In this document: positions 60,276 through 64,000 of the stretch, piece after piece | Layout: every line of letters starts with the position of its first letter | How positions within the stretch are numbered: position 1 is the stretch's first letter | From: Streptomyces sp. NBC_01481 | Lineage (GTDB): Bacteria; Actinomycetota; Actinomycetes; Streptomycetales; Streptomycetaceae | Length of the DNA stretch: 64,000 nt | Assembly (NCBI RefSeq): GCF_026339995.1 | Contig: NZ_JAPEPT010000001.1 | Span: 248,001 to 312,000 of the forward strand | Direction: 5' to 3' | Translations under genes and position numbers: made by a program | Notes under the pieces: model-generated | Told to the model about the DNA's origin: nothing | What the model saw: only the letters and a program-made list of their open reading frames with translations | Database searches by the model: none

Positions 60276-61640
60276 GTGACTGCTGATCTGTCGCAGATCG
60301 TGAAGGCGTACGACGTCCGCGGGGTGGTGCCGGATCAGTGGGACGAGGCGCTGGCCGAACTGTTCGGGGCGGCCTTCGTCCAGGTGACGGGCGCGGAAGC
60401 GATCGTCGTCGGCCATGACATGCGGCCGTCGTCGCCGGGGCTCTCGGGTGCGTTCGCGCGGGGGGCTGCGGCCAGGGGAGCGGACGTCACACTGATCGGG
60501 CTCTGCTCGACCGACCAGCTGTACTTCGCTTCGGGGCACTTCGGGCTGCCGGGTGCGATGTTCACGGCCTCGCACAACCCGGCGCAGTACAACGGCATCA
60601 AGATGTGCCGCGCGGGCGCCGCGCCGGTCGGCCAGGACACGGGCCTGACGGACATCCGCCGACTGGTCGAGTCCTGGTCCGAACAGGGCGCGCCGGAGCC
60701 GGTGGCAGAGCTGGGCAAGGTGACCGAGCGCGACACGCTCACCGACTACGCGGCGCATCTGCTCTCGCTGGTGGACCTGTCCGCGATGCGCCCGCTCAAG
60801 GTGGTCGTGGACGCGGGCAACGGCATGGGCGGCCACACGGTCCCCACGGTCTTCGACGCCCTGCCTGTCACCCTCGTACCGATGTACTTCGAGCTCGACG
60901 GCACCTTCCCCAACCACGAGGCGAACCCACTGGACCCGGCGAACATCGTCGACCTGCAGGCCCGCGTCCGGTCCGAGGGCGCGGACCTGGGCCTCGCCTT
61001 CGACGGGGACGCGGACCGCTGCTTCGTCGTCGACGAGCGCGGCGAGGGCATCTCGCCGTCGGCGATCACGGCACTGGTCGCGGCACGCGAACTGGCGAAG
61101 CACCCCGGCGGCACGGTGATCCACAACCTGATCACGTCGTGGTCGGTCCCGGAGGTCGTCCGCGAGAACGGCGGAACGCCGCAGCGCACGCGGGTCGGCC
61201 ACTCCTTCATCAAGGAGGAGATGGCCCGTACGGGAGCGATCTTCGGCGGCGAGCACTCCGCGCACTACTACTTCCGCGACTTCTGGAACGCGGACACGGG
61301 CATGCTGGCGGCCCTCCACGTCCTGGCGGCACTGGGCTCGCAGGAGGGCCCGCTGTCGGAGCTGGTCGCGCAGTTCGACCGCTACAGGGGCTCGGGCGAG
61401 ATCAACTCCACGGTCGACGACCAGGCGGGCCGCACGGCGGCGGTGAAGGCGGCGTACGGGTCGCGCGACGACGTGACGATCGACGAGCTGGACGGCCTGA
61501 CGGTCTCGACGGAGGACTGGTGGTTCAACCTCCGCCCGTCGAACACGGAACCGCTGCTGCGGCTGAACGTGGAGGCACGGGACGACCAGACGATGGCAAA
61601 GGTGAGGGACGAGGTGCTGGGGCTGGTCCGGGGGGCGTGA
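60276..61640 (+). CDS. manB: Phosphomannomutase/phosphoglucomutase
   Basis: The 454-residue alpha-D-phosphohexomutase has all four active-site loops: phosphoserine loop MFTASHNPAQYNGIK, metal loop AFDGDADRCFV, sugar loop GGEHSAHYYFRDFW and phosphate loop FNLRPSNTEPLLRLNVEA. It interconverts mannose-6- and mannose-1-phosphate, feeding the nucleotidyltransferase at 47521. The GTG at 60276 follows GGAGGG by 9 bases; an in-frame GTG at 60234 is less likely. Confidence 0.95.
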   Translation: MTADLSQIVKAYDVRGVVPDQWDEALAELFGAAFVQVTGAEAIVVGHDMRPSSPGLSGAFARGAAARGADVTLIGLCSTDQLYFASGHFGLPGAMFTASHNPAQYNGIKMCRAGAAPVGQDTGLTDIRRLVESWSEQGAPEPVAELGKVTERDTLTDYAAHLLSLVDLSAMRPLKVVVDAGNGMGGHTVPTVFDALPVTLVPMYFELDGTFPNHEANPLDPANIVDLQARVRSEGADLGLAFDGDADRCFVVDERGEGISPSAITALVAARELAKHPGGTVIHNLITSWSVPEVVRENGGTPQRTRVGHSFIKEEMARTGAIFGGEHSAHYYFRDFWNADTGMLAALHVLAALGSQEGPLSELVAQFDRYRGSGEINSTVDDQAGRTAAVKAAYGSRDDVTIDELDGLTVSTEDWWFNLRPSNTEPLLRLNVEARDDQTMAKVRDEVLGLVRGA

Positions 61641-62709
61641 GACCCGGCGGGGGCGGCGCGGCGTTCGCGGCCCGCCCGCCGACGGCGTGAAGCGGTCGTC
61701 GGCGGTGCTGCGGCGCGGCGGCTGTGCCCCGCCGCCCGGTCTTTAACGGTGCCCCGCCCATGGCGCGAAGCGGCTGTCGGGTATCTGCGGTCCGGGCGGC
61801 TGCCCGCCCGAACCAGGCCCGCCTTTGCGGCGGTCCGTTCCGCCGAGTGAGCGGCAGCTCGCAGCCCACGGAGTGGCGCCCCCGGGGCGGCCCGTCCGTG
61901 GCGTTGCGGTGCGATCGGCTGCCCGCCGCTCGGCTGAGCCCCGTCGGCCGGTCTGGTCCCTTCCGCCTAGGGAGGGGCGCCCATCCACGACGTGAAGCCG
62001 GACTGGGCTCGCGTCTGCGGCGCACGGCCGCACCCCGGCCTGGCCCCCGGTCTTCTGGTCCCTTCTGCTGAGGAGCGGCAGCCCCGCGTGAAGTGTGGCC
62101 GTATGTGGGTCTGCGGCCTGCCCGGAGCAGGCTCACGTCTGCGGCGTACGGACGCCGCTTGGCCCGCCCCGGCGAGGGAGCGTGACCCGCCCACGGCGTG
62201 AAGCGGCCGTATGTGGCTCTGCGGTCTGCGGCCTGTCCGGACCAGGCGCGCGTCTGCGGCATACGCCCGCGCCTCGGCCAGGTCCCGGTCTTCCGATCCG
62301 TTCCGCCGAGGGAGGGGCGCCCCCGCCCGCAGCGCGAGGGGCCCCAGACCGGCCCGGCCCGGGCGGCCGCCGGGCCCGCAGGCCGCCCGCCCTGCGGCTC
62401 ACCCCCGGTGCCGCTGCCCACCCTCCCCGTGGCGTAAGCCCACGGCTCACCCGGCCGCCTGCGTCCCGGCGGCGCGAAGGTGCCGCCCCAGGGGCCCGGG
62501 GCTCGCCCCGGTTTCGGGAAGGGGCGGGTGTGGGGAGAACCGCCCCCCGTACCCCCAGAACGCGCCGCACCCCTCCCCCCAGCGGTAGGCTGACGTGGCC
62601 GATCCGCAGACCCGCGGCCGCCCGTCCGACCCGCGGCCGCACCCCGCGACCCGCAAGCGACCCGCACGCAAGCGACCGCGCCGCCCCACCCGAAGGGACA
62701 CCCCCGCAC
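61641..62709. repeat. Degenerate ~100-135-bp modular repeat region, no gene
   Basis: This 1069-base gap has no credible gene. Related modules begin near 61684, 61761, 61988, 62086 and 62194, each starting with a variant of GGCGTGAAGCGGCCGTATGT, continuing with CTGCGGCCTG and CGTCTGCGGC elements, and often ending with GGTCTTCYGGTCCSTTC and GAGGGAGGGGCGCCC. From about 62340 the sequence changes to Gly/Pro-type GC-rich filler. CCCCGGGGC-type inverted repeats (62491-62516) follow, before the Trm112-like gene. A long minus-strand open frame across the region looks like a base-composition artefact. Confidence 0.65.
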
Positions 62710-62892
62710 ATGCCGCTCGAAGCCGGCCTTCTCGAGATCCTCGCCTGCCCCGCCTGCCACGCCCCCCTCAGCGACAGCTCCGCAGCCGAGACCCCCGAGC
62801 TGATCTGCACCGGCAAGGACTGCGGCCTGGCCTATCCCGTACGGGACGGAATCCCCGTCCTCCTCGTCGACGAGGCACGCCGCCCCGCCTGA
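62710..62892 (+). CDS. Trm112-like small zinc-ribbon protein
   Basis: The 60-residue protein has a zinc ribbon with Cys pairs in [16 protein letters not shown] and [20 protein letters not shown]. Family members in bacteria (YcaR/Trm112-like) partner methyltransferases or serve in envelope pathways; the role here is unknown. The ATG at 62710 has GAAGGGACAC upstream. It is followed 34 bases later by the SIS-domain gene, probably in one operon. Confidence 0.92.
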   Translation: MPLEAGLLEILACPACHAPLSDSSAAETPELICTGKDCGLAYPVRDGIPVLLVDEARRPA

Positions 62893-62926
62893 CCCACAAC
62901 CGCACGGCGATCGGAGGCCCCATCCC

Positions 62927-64000
62927 ATGCTCGACGAGTCACTCCTCGACGCCCCGGAAGCCCTCGCCCGCGCCGATCGCCGCGGACTGCTCCGTGGCGC
63001 AGCCGAGGCCGGGGCGCGTGTACGCACCGCGGCCCGGCACGCCGCCGAGGCGGGTATCGCCGAGCTGACGCCCGAGGGCCGCCCCCGCCACGTCCTCGTC
63101 GCCGGCCCCGGCCACGCCGCCACCGGAGTGGCGGATCTGATCGGCGCTCTGGCCGGCGCCTCCGCCCCTGTCACCCGTCTGCACCCCACCGGCGTCGCAC
63201 CCGCCGCCGGCGCCCTGCGCTGGTCGCTCCCGGGCTGGGCGGGCTCCCTGGACCTGCTGCTCATCGCGACCACCGACGGCAGCGAACCCGGCCTCGCGCT
63301 CCTCGCCGAGCAGGCGTACCGCCGCGGTTCCACCGTCGTCGCCGTGGCCCCGCAGGGCTCCCCGCTCGCGGAGGCCGTCGACGGCACGCACGGCATGGTC
63401 GTCCCGATGGCCAAGGCGCCGCACGAGTTGTACGAGGAGACGCAGGCCGCGAGCCCGGGCGCCCTGTGGGCGCTGTTCACCCCGCTCCTGGCCCTCCTCG
63501 ACAGGGTCGGCCTGCTCGAGGCGTCCCAGGAGACCCTGGCGAAGGTGGCCGACCGCCTGGACAAGACCGCCGAACGCTGCGGCCCGGCCATCGCCACGTA
63601 CAGCAATCCGGCGAAGACCCTCGCCGCGGAACTCGCCGACAGCCTTCCGCTGATCTGGACGGAGGGCGTGGGCGCCGGCCCCGCCGGCCGCCGCTTCGCC
63701 GCTGAACTGGCCGAGCTGGCCGGCTGCCCCGCCCTCGTCGCCGAGCTGCCCGAGGCGCTCCCCTCGCACGGTGGGCTCCTCGTGGGCGACTTCGCCCTGG
63801 GCGCCGACCCTGAGGACTTCTTCCGCGACCGTGTCGACGAGCCGCAGGCCCTGCGCGCCCGGGTCGTACTGCTGCGGGACCGCCCCATCGGCGGCCTCAC
63901 CGCAGCCCCGGCAGCCCGCGAGCTCGCGCTCAGCCACGACACCCCGATCAGCGAGCTGGAGCCGGAGGACGGCACCGAGCTGGAGTCGATCGCCGAACTC
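62927..64000 (+). CDS. SIS-domain sugar isomerase-like protein (runs off window end)
   Basis: The visible 358 residues belong to the phosphoglucose/phosphomannose isomerase-like SIS family. The first SIS domain (about 45-185) has HVLVAGPGHAATGVADLIGA and LLLIATTDGSEPGLALLAEQ (a phosphosugar Ser/Thr loop). The second (about 215-340) has ATYSNPAKTLAAELADSLPL and ends near PISELEPEDGTELESIAE. In relatives it precedes manA, so a role in mannose metabolism is likely. The ATG at 62927 follows CGGAGG. Confidence 0.88.
   Translation, partial: MLDESLLDAPEALARADRRGLLRGAAEAGARVRTAARHAAEAGIAELTPEGRPRHVLVAGPGHAATGVADLIGALAGASAPVTRLHPTGVAPAAGALRWSLPGWAGSLDLLLIATTDGSEPGLALLAEQAYRRGSTVVAVAPQGSPLAEAVDGTHGMVVPMAKAPHELYEETQAASPGALWALFTPLLALLDRVGLLEASQETLAKVADRLDKTAERCGPAIATYSNPAKTLAAELADSLPLIWTEGVGAGPAGRRFAAELAELAGCPALVAELPEALPSHGGLLVGDFALGADPEDFFRDRVDEPQALRARVVLLRDRPIGGLTAAPAARELALSHDTPISELEPEDGTELESIAEL

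Noticed and set aside
61525..63975. 816-codon minus-strand open frame across the repeat region
   Set aside because: It is antisense to manB, the Trm112-like gene and the SIS gene, which all have clear motifs; composition alone explains the absence of stops.

Overview
The window is high-GC DNA with dense genes, frequent 4-bp ATGA/GTGA overlaps, GTG starts, and a WhiB-family developmental regulator, a WhiJ-type regulatory trio and a SigB/SigF-type sigma factor. It is almost certainly chromosomal DNA from a Streptomyces. The gene order from the sigma factor through purK/purE, UDP-sugar dehydrogenase, acyl-CoA dehydrogenase, LCP genes, fbiA/fbiB, whiB and manB matches, from memory, the conserved core around SCO3026-SCO3068 of S. 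coelicolor. No rRNA, tRNA, CRISPR array or complete IS element was recognised.

Layout. 1-478: 3'-truncated sensor kinase on the minus strand. 753-11329: an exopolysaccharide-type cluster in two converging arms. The plus arm has a CelD-like acetyltransferase, a GT2 glycosyltransferase and a polysaccharide deacetylase. The minus arm has a DegT-type aminotransferase, a flippase fusion, two membrane proteins and a GH26-like hydrolase. The GT2 gene carries an in-frame 220-bp MITE-like insertion. 11463-13717: a sigma factor (probable sigI) with a divergent STAS antagonist and RsbW-like kinase. 13891-17857: a tightly coupled four-gene operon of secreted or sortase-anchored surface proteins. 17932-22024: POT peptide transporter and an OmpR-type two-component system. 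22116-26925: GtrA protein, purK-purE, an M19 dipeptidase and a paralogue that has lost most metal ligands. 26949-30748: VOC protein, CGNR regulator, UDP-glucose/GDP-mannose dehydrogenase and acyl-CoA dehydrogenase. 31007-34952: a small accessory block (Uma2 nuclease-like, HTH protein, WhiJ-like HATPase/XRE/DUF397 trio, ABM monooxygenase).

35106-49648 is a cell-envelope region. It has five LytR-CpsA-Psr proteins, a thioesterase, a GT2 enzyme, a TIGR03089-type protein, a PGRP amidase, a sugar nucleotidyltransferase and a DNA glycosylase. 49736-52498 holds the F420 genes fbiB and fbiA and a cysteine dioxygenase-like cupin. 53136-58983 holds whiB with a long two-promoter leader, a giant GT2-membrane protein and its DUF5719 partner. 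59016-64000 holds a zincin-like protein, a DUF3499 protein, manB, a 1.07-kb degenerate repeat region, a Trm112-like protein and a truncated SIS-domain protein.

The main theme is envelope glycan supply (nucleotide sugars, phosphomannomutase, polymerising and exporting membrane proteins) and attachment (LCP proteins), mixed with developmental control. The observations most worth a second look are the exonised MITE, the surface-protein operon, the pseudo-dipeptidase and the degenerate repeat region beside Trm112.
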